A DNA stretch of 35,464 bases from an uncultured Aureispira sp. (GTDB lineage: Bacteria > Bacteroidota > Bacteroidia > Chitinophagales > Saprospiraceae): contig CALDEP010000131.1 in assembly GCA_937942475.1 (NCBI GenBank), positions 1 through 35,464 on the forward strand, read 5' to 3'. The notes under the pieces were generated by a model that was not told the origin of the DNA, did no database searches, and worked only from the letters and a program-made list of their open reading frames with translations. How positions within the stretch are numbered: the stretch's first letter is position 1; each line of letters starts with the position of its first letter. A program made the translations under genes and the position numbers. This document shows, one piece after another, positions 7,484-16,104 of this stretch.

Positions 7484-9250
7484 TTACCAACCCATACCAT
7501 CCATAATAGCATCTGTATCACCTGACTCCGCAGCCTTAATTAAATCACCTGTCTTTTTTAGCATAAGCGTAGCAGGTTCAATTAGAGCATACAAATTATT
7601 ATCTAGCTTAACAACATTGCCTAATTTGTATTCAGTGGTACTATTTTTAGCGTAGATGTTAATATTCTTGGTATTCAAATTTGTAGCATCAATATAAACA
7701 TCGCCATTAGAATCCGTGGTACCTGTACCTGACCAGCCAGATAAGGTAGTAACTTCTACTCGCATATTGGCTAAAGGAGAAGCGCCTTCCATAAATCTTA
7801 GATGCATGCTGTTGGGCATCTTTCTATTCGTGCTTTGGTTATTAGTGTTATTATTGGTCGTTGTCGTTCTTGTTGTAGTTGTTTGACTGGAAGAACTATT
7901 GGTTTTTTCGCTTGTTGTTCCCGTTTTGGCATCTAATTCTGCAATTCTTCTTCTGTGGTCTGCCAATTGATCCTTACTTTTTTGATCTTGCTCTCGTTTG
8001 AATTTTTCTAAATCAGCAGCAGATTTATCTGCTAATTCTTGCGCAGTTGGTCCTGTAGAGCCGACGGTTCCTAAAAGCATTTTGGTCACATATTTACCTT
8101 TTTTATTTCTCTTAATTTTATAAGTAACGGCGTAAATATCTTCATTCAATAAAATAGTTTTATTAAACGTTTCTCCATTCTCCATCGCTATTTCTACCTT
8201 TCCTGTAATCGGAAACCCAAAGGAAACTTTGCTAGCATAACTTGGATTAATGTATTCTCCCAAGGCTTTTATTTGAAAACATTCTCCTTCTTCTGAGTAG
8301 ATCGTCACTTTAACAGGACGCCCATTCATTGGTCCATTGTATTTGGAACAATTGTTTTGTGCAGCAGGTCTTGGTGTTGTATTTTGAACCCTGTTGTTGG
8401 CTGCTGTTTCTGTTCTTGTAACCGTTTCGGTCGTTCTAGTAGTCGTCGTTGCTACAATAGGAGCAGGGGCAGGAGTTGAAATGGTATGATAAATGGGAAC
8501 AATTATTTTAGGCTGTTGGCTTAACGTATAATTTGTAATAACATCTGTCCAATCGAGCATAAGCGTGGTGCTACCACTTTCAAAATCACCATTGATGCTA
8601 AATTTTTTGCCATTTTGAAGCACTAAAAATTTCTTATTACTAAGATTTGCATTAATAGATTGATTGCTTTCGTCTGTTGCTTTTAATTCTGTTGGATCAA
8701 TGGTCATAAAGGCATTTTTACTGCCATCATATTGACCATTCATAGCAAAAGAGAAACGCCCTTTTTTATTGGTCACCTTTTTAATTTCCACTTCGAGTTT
8801 ATTTTCCTTAGACTCTATTGCCATACCAGCTTCCAATGCTTTCGCCTCAATAGCAACCAAATTACCATCAGAAGCATATAAAAGCCCTTCTAAAGAGACT
8901 TTAAATTGCTCGACCATATAATTCATATTGCCATCAATTCGAATGGTTTGGCTCATTTTTTCGTTTGGCGGAATAATTTTTATTTTTCCTTTTTTAGGAT
9001 AATAAGTACCCACGTTTTCATAAATAAAACCCACTTTACTTAAATCAAACGCTTGATAATTTTCGCTGTTGTTATTAATGACCAATCTAAATTTACAATA
9101 ATCCTCTTTCGAGATAATATTGTCAATCTCAATCGTATAATCTTGATGCTGAACGCTAGGTGGATTGATATACTCAAAATCTCTTTGCGCCATTAATAAG
9201 TTGCTATAAAAAGAGCTAAAAAGGAAGAGTAAAAGAATGGTGATTTTCAT
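7484..9250 (-). CDS. Large exported modular protein, unknown function
   Basis: A 588-residue protein with a standard signal peptide (MKITILLLFLFSSFYSNLLMAQ). I do not recognise the first 250 residues; they are beta-rich with the look of stacked Ig-like or adhesion modules (CKFRLVINNNSENYQAFDL, KLEVEIKKVTNKKGRFSFAM). A Thr/Pro/Ala linker follows, then a second beta domain (MNGRPVKVTIYSEEGECFQI), a short charged coiled coil (SAADLEKFKREQDQKSKDQL) and a Thr/Asn-rich spacer. The C-terminal module (about 480-560, MRVEVTTLSGWSGTGTTDSN) resembles a carboxypeptidase-regulatory-like/Greek-key domain. The architecture suggests an envelope or surface protein. There is no lipobox and no recognisable sorting tail; the protein ends in DAIMDGMGW. 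Confidence 0.8.
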   Translation of the reverse strand: MKITILLLFLFSSFYSNLLMAQRDFEYINPPSVQHQDYTIEIDNIISKEDYCKFRLVINNNSENYQAFDLSKVGFIYENVGTYYPKKGKIKIIPPNEKMSQTIRIDGNMNYMVEQFKVSLEGLLYASDGNLVAIEAKALEAGMAIESKENKLEVEIKKVTNKKGRFSFAMNGQYDGSKNAFMTIDPTELKATDESNQSINANLSNKKFLVLQNGKKFSINGDFESGSTTLMLDWTDVITNYTLSQQPKIIVPIYHTISTPAPAPIVATTTTRTTETVTRTETAANNRVQNTTPRPAAQNNCSKYNGPMNGRPVKVTIYSEEGECFQIKALGEYINPSYASKVSFGFPITGKVEIAMENGETFNKTILLNEDIYAVTYKIKRNKKGKYVTKMLLGTVGSTGPTAQELADKSAADLEKFKREQDQKSKDQLADHRRRIAELDAKTGTTSEKTNSSSSQTTTTRTTTTNNNTNNQSTNRKMPNSMHLRFMEGASPLANMRVEVTTLSGWSGTGTTDSNGDVYIDATNLNTKNINIYAKNSTTEYKLGNVVKLDNNLYALIEPATLMLKKTGDLIKAAESGDTDAIMDGMGW

Positions 9251-9488
9251 TGAATTTAACTTTTGAAAGGATATTTCTTATCCTAAAACATTAAAAAATA
9301 AGATACCTTATTCAAATAACAAAAACTATACTTTGGAGTTTCTACAGAAAAAGAAAGCAATTTGTATTATACCTATCAAAGTCTATTTTTTGCTTTTTTA
9401 TTAACTTTTTTAATTTAATCTATTGATAATTAGGAGAGTAAGCTTTGTTTTTTTAGCTCACAACTTTTGACTCTAGCCTTCAAAGAAA

Positions 9489-10988
9489 TTAAGGCTGTTT
9501 ATATTCAATAATAACAGGCATGACTTGTTGGTCTGTTGCAATTCCTTGTACTTGAATGCCATTTTTATCGTAGGTTAAATTATTAGAAGGAATTAAGTCG
9601 GTTCCAATAATGGTATAAATTCGCTGAACAACATCCATATATTCTTCTATACTATTCATTTCATCAATGAGTTGTTCTATTCTTAATTGCTTTTTGGAGA
9701 ACAAAACAACAATATGATTTTTGCCCTCTTTTCCTTTCAATTCATCTACTTTTAGGCGTTCCATATTAGAAGGAATAATAAATTCAGCCGTTGTTTCTCC
9801 TTTAAAAAACACCTTGTCTCCTTTTTTGGGATATTGTAAATAAATACCTCGTTCAGCGTCGCCTTCTAGAACGTAGATGTATCCTTTTTGTTTGTTAACA
9901 ACCGCAATATTATAAGTTGTGTTGGTCGCATAAGTCTCTTTGTCATTGAGATAGAGGTTTCCATTTCTAACAACAGGCATTTCATTCCCTTGCATATAAA
10001 CAGAAACTTGACCATCTAAACCCTTGTCCTCTGCTAGTACTTTTAGTTGGCGTTTGGAGTACTGACTTTTAGGGAACTTTAGGTAGGTTCTTAAATTAAT
10101 GGCAGCATAAAGCATTTTTTGATACTGTTGCTCTGTAAAATGATCACAGCAATACAGGCGAGGATTATTAGACATTAAATTTTTTGTATCTGGTTTGTAG
10201 AACCGTTTTCTACCCGATTGATCTTGTTTTTTTCCAATATAACCACAACGCTCATCTACTGTACTCAATTCTAAACCTGGATCAGCGGGAGTGTCACAAA
10301 TTAAATCACCCTCTGTTTCACAATTTGCCCCATTTACCCATTCCCTAGTTTCTGAAACTTGGAGTCCAGAGGTTGAAAATAAGGTAAAATAATGGCCCAT
10401 TTGGCGCGCCAAAGAAACACCATCTGCCAAACAATCATTGGATAAAATGACACGATCGGTATTTTTTTCCAAATCACTTGGATAATAAGTGTAGCCACAA
10501 AATTTTAGAGGACCATCAGAAATACTTCCAACAATGTATAGATTGATTACATTTTTCAAATCATTACTACCACAAAGTGCATTTTCATCTTCTTTGTTAA
10601 ACTCATAATATTTATCGTTCGAAACATAGTTATAATCTCCTAGAGGAACGAATTGCACATAAATCTGTATAAAATGCTTGTTGAGTGCTGCAAAAGCTGT
10701 TTTTATCTCATCAATACTAGCAGAACCAGCGCTAGAACTTTTTACAATGTGTACTTTTACTGGTACTTCCATCATACCTAAAGATGTTGGTTGTTCAAAT
10801 TCTTTGAGTGCTTCTTGATGACTTTTAAGGAACTCTAATTGATCGTCATTGATGACCGTTCCCGATATTTCCTTTCCTTTTAGTATTTTTTGATTTTGAG
10901 CAAAAAGGAGTGTATTTGTTAATAGGAGCAAAAAAAGAGCAACCAGCTTTGTGGTAACTTTGTGGCAAGAACGTAGTTGTAATTTCAT
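9489..10988 (-). CDS. Exported M43 (pappalysin-like) pseudoprotease
   Basis: A 499-residue protein with a signal peptide (hydrophobic core about 14-30, cleavage near LLFAQ). Residues about 75-300 follow the plan of Bacteroidota M43 zinc proteases: IPVKVHIV-like entry strand, Cys pairs, the signature GDLICDTPADPGL (227-239), and a Met-turn NLMS (270-273). The zinc motif HExxHxxGxxH is replaced: at 195-205 the sequence is RQMGHYFTLFS, keeping only the second His (199) and losing the first His, the catalytic Glu, the Gly and the third His. Catalysis by the normal mechanism is therefore not expected. The C-terminal 200 residues are an unrecognised beta domain. The gene is intact, which argues for a retained non-catalytic role such as binding or inhibition. 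Confidence 0.8.
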   Translation of the reverse strand: MKLQLRSCHKVTTKLVALFLLLLTNTLLFAQNQKILKGKEISGTVINDDQLEFLKSHQEALKEFEQPTSLGMMEVPVKVHIVKSSSAGSASIDEIKTAFAALNKHFIQIYVQFVPLGDYNYVSNDKYYEFNKEDENALCGSNDLKNVINLYIVGSISDGPLKFCGYTYYPSDLEKNTDRVILSNDCLADGVSLARQMGHYFTLFSTSGLQVSETREWVNGANCETEGDLICDTPADPGLELSTVDERCGYIGKKQDQSGRKRFYKPDTKNLMSNNPRLYCCDHFTEQQYQKMLYAAINLRTYLKFPKSQYSKRQLKVLAEDKGLDGQVSVYMQGNEMPVVRNGNLYLNDKETYATNTTYNIAVVNKQKGYIYVLEGDAERGIYLQYPKKGDKVFFKGETTAEFIIPSNMERLKVDELKGKEGKNHIVVLFSKKQLRIEQLIDEMNSIEEYMDVVQRIYTIIGTDLIPSNNLTYDKNGIQVQGIATDQQVMPVIIEYKQP

Positions 10989-11062
10989 AGTTAGATGATG
11001 TATGTGTTAATTTTTTTTACAAAAACCAAAAATGGTTCCAATTCGAAACGTTTGTAATAAAA

Positions 11063-11112
11063 CAACCTGTCAGCTTTAGCTATTTGTAATAAATGCTAAA
11101 ATTGACAGGTTG
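11063..11112 (-). terminator. Terminator after the Ser/Gly/His-rich lipoprotein gene
   Basis: An 18-bp nearly perfect stem (caacctgtcagctttagc at 11063-11080 with 11095-11112). On the minus strand it lies 34 bp beyond the lipoprotein stop and is followed by TTTTATT. It separates that gene from the M43-like gene. Confidence 0.75.
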
Positions 11113-11145
11113 GAGATTTATAAAAGGAATAAGGGGAATGACTTC

Positions 11146-11757
11146 TTACAAAGAAGGAATTGTAATTTCAGACTGGAAATTGTCTTCTGTTAGTTCAAGT
11201 ACTTCTGCTTCTGTATTTTTGTTCGTAATGGTAAATTTAGCATCACTGCCATCGCTATTTACCTCCAAAGTCCCTTCAATTTTATATTTGGGCGTCCAAT
11301 GATCTTTCCAAGTAATTGCTAAATCAATCGTATGGCGATCTCCATCTTTATTAGCACTTAAAACGTTCACTTTTGGTTTTGCAAAGTTATCACTATAAAC
11401 CATTCGAATGGCTGGATAAATAAGGGCAGTGGCAAAATCACGAGGACTGTCGCCAGCTCTTTCATAGCTTTGATATTTAACAACATCTACATCTGTATCG
11501 GCAGCACCACCGCCACCACCACTGCGATGTCCACTGCTAGAAGAATGGCTAGAGGAGTGACTACTTTTTTGAGGTTCTGGATCGTCATAAATGATTTCTT
11601 CTCCATCGCCATCGCCCCAATTAACATCAGAAACCAATGTATTGGAATCCACTTGGGTTGAGTCAGAAGCATCTGTGGTATCAGAAGAGTTGTTTGCATT
11701 GTTATTACAACTTGCAAACAACAAAATGGTCAATAGGATTAATAAGTATTTTATCAT
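11146..11757 (-). CDS. Putative lipoprotein with Ser/Gly/His-rich segment
   Basis: A 203-residue lipoprotein if started at ATG 11757, where the protein begins MIKYLLILLTILLFASCNNN with lipobox LFASC (Cys17). A longer open frame to 11823 would place a second hydrophobic, poorly charged stretch in front and is less likely. After lipidation comes an Asn/Ser/Asp/Thr-rich acidic linker, then a compositionally biased patch (SSHSSSHSSSSGHRSGGGGG), then a folded C-terminal domain (about 105-203) with VKYQSYERAGDSPRDFATAL and WKDHWTPKYKIEGTLEV, a DUF4878/NTF2-like flavour that I cannot confirm. Location: outer or inner membrane surface. Confidence 0.75.
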   Translation of the reverse strand: MIKYLLILLTILLFASCNNNANNSSDTTDASDSTQVDSNTLVSDVNWGDGDGEEIIYDDPEPQKSSHSSSHSSSSGHRSGGGGGAADTDVDVVKYQSYERAGDSPRDFATALIYPAIRMVYSDNFAKPKVNVLSANKDGDRHTIDLAITWKDHWTPKYKIEGTLEVNSDGSDAKFTITNKNTEAEVLELTEDNFQSEITIPSL

Positions 11758-11987
11758 AATAAAGAAAATTAGTTTTATTTTCAATAGAAAATTATTCTGT
11801 ACGAAATGAGTTTTTATAGTCAATTGCTTTAAAAATATTTAATACGCTATTATCCTAGGGAGGATTAGCTTCAGTATTTTTTGTAGGTCAGGGTGATTTT
11901 GTTGTCCTGTAGTAGCTCTAGTGTAGATGTGATTAAATACATCTATTAAATTGTTTGTTCTTTAACCTTTTTAATGTAAAAAATTTC

Positions 11988-12198
11988 TATGTATAGGACA
12001 AAAGTTTTTTTATCTAATAAAAGGATAGAATCTGTTTAGCATTTTATTAGATATTAGATCGTTCCACTTTTTGCTGTTAGATCTTAGACCCTATTAAAGC
12101 TTAATAGGGTCTAAGATCTAACAGCAAAGCGATCTAAAACTTAGTTTTGATAGATTTAAGCTTTAAGATATTTTTAATTATCTTTTGTTCTGTACATA
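11988..12198. mobile_element. MITE-like element, GGACAAAA family, copy B
   Basis: A 211-bp non-coding element inside the 11758-12515 spacer, which otherwise holds nothing I can name apart from the leader of the antiporter gene. Ends are tatgtataggacaaaa (11988-12003) and the complement of tatgtacagaacaaaa (12183-12198), 14 of 16 identical. The centre is a perfect 25-bp stem with 5-nt loop: 12072-12096 pairs with 12102-12126 (arm begins tgctgttagatcttagaccc). The left arm aligns with the reverse complement of the right arm of the copy at 5503-5732 (shared words atctaataaaa, cattttattaga, ttagatcg), so the two are the same family in opposite orientation. Confidence 0.8.
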
Positions 12199-12515
12199 GG
12201 AAAAGTTTATTTATTGATAATCAGATAGATACGGCTTTTTTATGAACTAGTATAAAAAGTTCATAGAAAATATAGACGGAATCGAGCAAACTGCAAAATT
12301 TTGAGCCTTATATTATTTATTGCTCTTATAAACTAGCGTTTATATTGTGGACCAATTCTTAGAATAATTTCAAAATTTGGAAAAAATAGAAATCGTATCA
12401 TAAACAAATCAATAGAAGATTCTAATTTAGAAGAGTCCTAACTTCATCTGTTTTCAAAAAAATAGTACCTTTAGTACGTAAATTTAACACACTTTCCTTT
12501 AAGTAAAAACGCACA

Positions 12516-14744
12516 ATGAGACATATAGTTACTTTTTTGCTCATTATTTTGAGTATAACAACGATTTTTGCTCAAAATCCAACCGATAGTAATACTGTAC
12601 AGCAAGCAGATACTTTGAACAATATAGATAGTAATTCAATTGTTCAGCCTGTTCCAGAACCTCCCCAAATTACAATAGATACCTTAGGGCTTTTGGATTT
12701 TGATTTGGTCTTTGAAGCCAACCAATTAAAAATTACGGCTAAGGAAATCAATGGACAAGGTGTTATTCCAACTGCATTCGTTTCAACGCTAGAAATTGGT
12801 CATACACCAGCTTTGGCTTTGTTTAAAGATGGCGTTGCCACCCTAGATTATAAGGCAACTTATACAGGAGAACTAGTTTCTGTGCGTTCTAAATATAGAG
12901 CCTGTAAAGTGAAAGATTGTGTCGATTGTGACCCTTCGACACATCCAAAAAAAGATGAAATTATTTGTTTGGACAACCAACATACAAAGTTGGTACACGT
13001 TCAAAAATATAAAAATGGAAGCTTGCGTATTCAAGCCATTCCGCTTTGGTGGTCAATTGTTCCACCATTAGTCGCTATTTTCTTAGCCTTGCTTTTCCGC
13101 CAAGTTTTGTTGGCCTTGTTTATGGGAATTATGGCAGGAGCTTGGGTGATTGGAGGCATGCAAATGACGCCTTATGGTTTGATGAAAAGTTTCTTTAGCG
13201 TGATCGATCATTATATTCTTGGAGCTTTGAACAATTCTAGTCATTTAGCCGTAATTATATTTTCGATTATGATAGGAGGTGTGGTTGCCATTATTTCTAG
13301 AAATGGTGGAATGGCAGGCGTGGTGAAGAAATTAGCGCCATTGGCAAAAGGCCCGAAAAGTACACAATTGGTTACTTGGTTGTTGGGGGTTGCCATCTTT
13401 TTTGATGATTATGCCAATAGTTTGATTGTTGGAAATACGATGCGACCTTTGACGGATAAATATAAAATTTCAAGAGAAAAACTAGCCTATATCGTAGACA
13501 GTACGGCTGCTCCAATTTCTGCGGTTGCCTTTATTACGACTTGGATTGGAGCAGAGTTGAACTACATTAGTGATGCCCTGCCGATGTTGTCTGGCTTGGA
13601 CAATCCACCTTCTGCCTACTCTATGTTTTTGAGTTCTTTGCCTTATTCTTTCTATTCTTTCTTTACTTTGATTTTTATTCTAATCATCATCTACACAGGA
13701 AAAGATTATGGTGGAATGTACAAGGCGGAATACAGAGCCAGAACAACAGGGCGTGTATTTGATACCGAAGGAGAAGCTTTAAGTGACGACGATATGGAAG
13801 AATTAGAGCCTGTAGAAGGTGCGCCACATCGTTGGTTAAATGGGTTTTTACCCATTGCAATGATTGTCTTTGGTACCTTAATGGGACTAATTGATACTGG
13901 AATGCAAGCTTGTTATAGTGAGTTGACGGATGCAGGGGTACAATTGGCACACAATGGCTGGGGCGAAGTTTGGGCAAATATGCAATTGTTAGACCCTGCG
14001 GGAGAAGCTGGTTTTGTGCGTAAAATGGGTATTTTGATTGGAAATTCGGATTCTTATGCTGCACTATTGTGGGCTTCGATGTCTGCGATCGTTTTAGCCT
14101 TGATTCTAACGGTTGCACAACGTATCATGAAGTTATCAGATGCCATAGAAACCGTTGTTGGAGGATTCAAAACGATGATGCCTGCCTTGTTAATCTTAAT
14201 TTTAGCTTGGTCTTTGGCAACAACAACAGAAGAATTGTCTACCGCAGAATTTTTGACAGCAACCTTGGGCGATAGTTTAAGTCCTTATATGGTGCCTGTT
14301 GTGGTCTTTGTTTTAGCAGCCGTAATTGCCTTTTCTACTGGGTCAAGTTGGAGTACCATGGCTATTTTATACCCGATTGCGATTCCACTTTGTTGGAGCA
14401 TCAGTCAAAATGCAGGTTTACCACTCGAAACAGCAATGGAATTATTATACAACGTAATTGCAGTAGTTCTGGCCGCCTCGGTTTTAGGAGATCATTGTTC
14501 GCCCATTTCGGATACGACCATTCTCAGTTCCTTGGCATCGAATTGTAATCACATTGATCACGTCAAAACGCAACTTCCTTATGCCTTAACAGTAGGTCTT
14601 ATTAGTATCACGATGACCTATGTTTCTACCGCATTTGGCATTCCTTTTATTATTAATTTCGCAATAGGGGTAGCATTGATGTTTGGAGCAGTGATGTTGT
14701 TTGGTAAGAAGTTGCCAGAGATTAATCCAGATTTAGAAAAATAA
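12516..14744 (+). CDS. NhaC-family Na+/H+ antiporter with exported N-terminal domain
   Basis: A 742-residue transporter of the NhaC family (ion transporter superfamily), expected to exchange Na+ for H+, or an organic substrate, across the inner membrane. About 11-12 membrane segments begin near residue 178 (WWSIVPPLVAIFLALLFRQVLLALF), with conserved-type stretches FFDDYANSLIVGNTMRPLTD, STAAPISAVAFITTWIGAEL, FSTGSSWSTMAILYPIAIPL and LGDHCSPISDTTILSS. Unusually, it starts with a signal peptide (MRHIVTFLLIILSITTIFAQ) and about 150 residues predicted in the periplasm, including a CKVKDCVDCDPSTHPKKDEIIC cysteine cluster, before the first NhaC helix. A cytoplasmic acidic loop (GEALSDDDMEELEPVEG) sits mid-protein. 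Monocistronic; start fixed by the signal peptide. Confidence 0.92.
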   Translation: MRHIVTFLLIILSITTIFAQNPTDSNTVQQADTLNNIDSNSIVQPVPEPPQITIDTLGLLDFDLVFEANQLKITAKEINGQGVIPTAFVSTLEIGHTPALALFKDGVATLDYKATYTGELVSVRSKYRACKVKDCVDCDPSTHPKKDEIICLDNQHTKLVHVQKYKNGSLRIQAIPLWWSIVPPLVAIFLALLFRQVLLALFMGIMAGAWVIGGMQMTPYGLMKSFFSVIDHYILGALNNSSHLAVIIFSIMIGGVVAIISRNGGMAGVVKKLAPLAKGPKSTQLVTWLLGVAIFFDDYANSLIVGNTMRPLTDKYKISREKLAYIVDSTAAPISAVAFITTWIGAELNYISDALPMLSGLDNPPSAYSMFLSSLPYSFYSFFTLIFILIIIYTGKDYGGMYKAEYRARTTGRVFDTEGEALSDDDMEELEPVEGAPHRWLNGFLPIAMIVFGTLMGLIDTGMQACYSELTDAGVQLAHNGWGEVWANMQLLDPAGEAGFVRKMGILIGNSDSYAALLWASMSAIVLALILTVAQRIMKLSDAIETVVGGFKTMMPALLILILAWSLATTTEELSTAEFLTATLGDSLSPYMVPVVVFVLAAVIAFSTGSSWSTMAILYPIAIPLCWSISQNAGLPLETAMELLYNVIAVVLAASVLGDHCSPISDTTILSSLASNCNHIDHVKTQLPYALTVGLISITMTYVSTAFGIPFIINFAIGVALMFGAVMLFGKKLPEINPDLEK

Positions 14745-15050
14745 AGGGTTGTTTGACAATTTTTGCCACAGCCTACTCTTTTTCTTTTTCATAGCAGTAG
14801 ATATTTGGTTGTAAGTTTTAAGTAGAAAGCCGTAAGTTCTTAGCTATCAATTATTTTGCTTACGACTTATAACATACGACTTATAAAAAAATAGTCAAAC
14901 CTAAGTTATTTTTTATGGGCTGGTAAAAACTGTCAAAGAACCATTTTGTGTAAAGAGTTTATTGGGTATATGATTGATAATTAGTCTTATAGATAATGAA
15001 TGGTGGTTTTTTTTACACTAAAAATGCCATAGGTTATTAAAATGAAATAA
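14745..15050. other. Spacer with short direct and inverted repeats
   Basis: No gene is visible. The spacer contains tacgacttata twice (14861-14871 and 14875-14885), and upstream inverted partners of the same word (gtaagtt/cgtaagtt around 14813-14838), so the whole stretch can fold into an imperfect stem. It probably lies in the 3' region of the antiporter transcript. I see no clear U-tract terminator. Confidence 0.45.
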
Positions 15051-16067
15051 ATGAAAGCACTCGTTCTATATATCCTTTTGATGTTTCCTTTGTTGTTGTT
15101 GGCTCAAGATGTGGAGCAAACCTATCACGACAATGGACAGCTTAAAGCAGAAGGAACCTTGGAAAATGACCAACGAGAAGGTATCTGGACCTTTTACCAT
15201 TCGAATGGTGAACTCAATGGGAAAGGAACCTTCCACCAAAATAAACCTGAGGGTAAATGGACTTTTTATTATAGTAATAAAGAAATCGAACTGATTGGAT
15301 CTTGGAAAAATGGACAACGAGCAGGCGATTTTAAGTATTATTATGAAAGTGGAAAGCTCTTATCTGAAGGCAAATGTGCTGATGATGTTCAAGAAGGTGC
15401 TTGGAAATATTATTACGAACATGGACAAATAGGAAAAGAAGGCAGCTTTGAAAAAGGCTTGAAAAATGGTCTTTGGAAAACTTATTTTGGGCATGGTCAA
15501 CTGAGAACGACAGAGAATTATTCTAAAGGACAATTGTCTGGAGCGTGTACAGTGTTTTATTCCAATGGAACAGAGCGAAGTAGCTGCTTTTTTAGAACGC
15601 TAGAGGATGCCGTAGTTGAGGTAGAGATGAATAAAGATTTGGACGACGAATCTAGTAATTGGATTGTAGAAGAAATTGATATAGAAGAAGTTCAAAAGGA
15701 TAAAACTTGGAAGCTGTATTATTCTAATGGAAGCTTAGAAGCGCTTCAGAATTATGAAAATGGGCTCAAAGAAGGAGCGTGGGTATCTTATTATGAAAAT
15801 GGTAAAATGAATGCCTCCACCACTTATTCTAAAGGCATTCAAACAGGAAAAGCGACTTATTATTATGCTAGTGGTAAAATGAAAGAGGAAGGTTCTTTAT
15901 TGAATGGTCTCAAAGACAAAACTTGGAAAACGTACTATGAGAATGGTTCTTTATTAAGCGAAGAAAACTACTTAGCAGATCAGAAAAATGGCACTTGTTC
16001 TTATTATAATGAAGCAGGTGAACTGAAAGGAACGTATAAATATGAAAATGGTGCATTATTAGACTAA
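15051..16067 (+). CDS. Exported YwqK-family (MORN-variant repeat) protein
   Basis: A 338-residue protein with a signal peptide (MKALVLYILLMFPLLLLAQ), then almost wholly built of about twelve repeats of 22-24 residues. Each has the pattern Y-(Y/H)-x-N/S-G-x-(L/M)-x-x-E-x-x-(Y/F)-x-x-(G/N)-x-x-x-G-x-W (examples: YHDNGQLKAEGTLENDQREG, YYENGKMNASTTYSKG). This is the repeat of proteins annotated as 'toxin-antitoxin system YwqK family antitoxin'; in exported Bacteroidota proteins it is more likely a beta-hairpin scaffold for binding than an antitoxin. An acidic insert (about 183-220) breaks the array near its middle. The TIGR03032 gene begins 37 bp downstream on the same strand and may be co-transcribed. 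Confidence 0.88.
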   Translation: MKALVLYILLMFPLLLLAQDVEQTYHDNGQLKAEGTLENDQREGIWTFYHSNGELNGKGTFHQNKPEGKWTFYYSNKEIELIGSWKNGQRAGDFKYYYESGKLLSEGKCADDVQEGAWKYYYEHGQIGKEGSFEKGLKNGLWKTYFGHGQLRTTENYSKGQLSGACTVFYSNGTERSSCFFRTLEDAVVEVEMNKDLDDESSNWIVEEIDIEEVQKDKTWKLYYSNGSLEALQNYENGLKEGAWVSYYENGKMNASTTYSKGIQTGKATYYYASGKMKEEGSLLNGLKDKTWKTYYENGSLLSEENYLADQKNGTCSYYNEAGELKGTYKYENGALLD

Positions 16068-16104
16068 TGATCATTTTTTATTATTAAAGAGAGAAAGAAA
16101 AAGC

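Noticed and set aside
13687-14118. 143-codon antisense frame within the NhaC gene
   Set aside because: It lies fully opposite a well-supported transporter gene and has low-complexity, non-protein-like content (many Leu, Pro, His, Gln).
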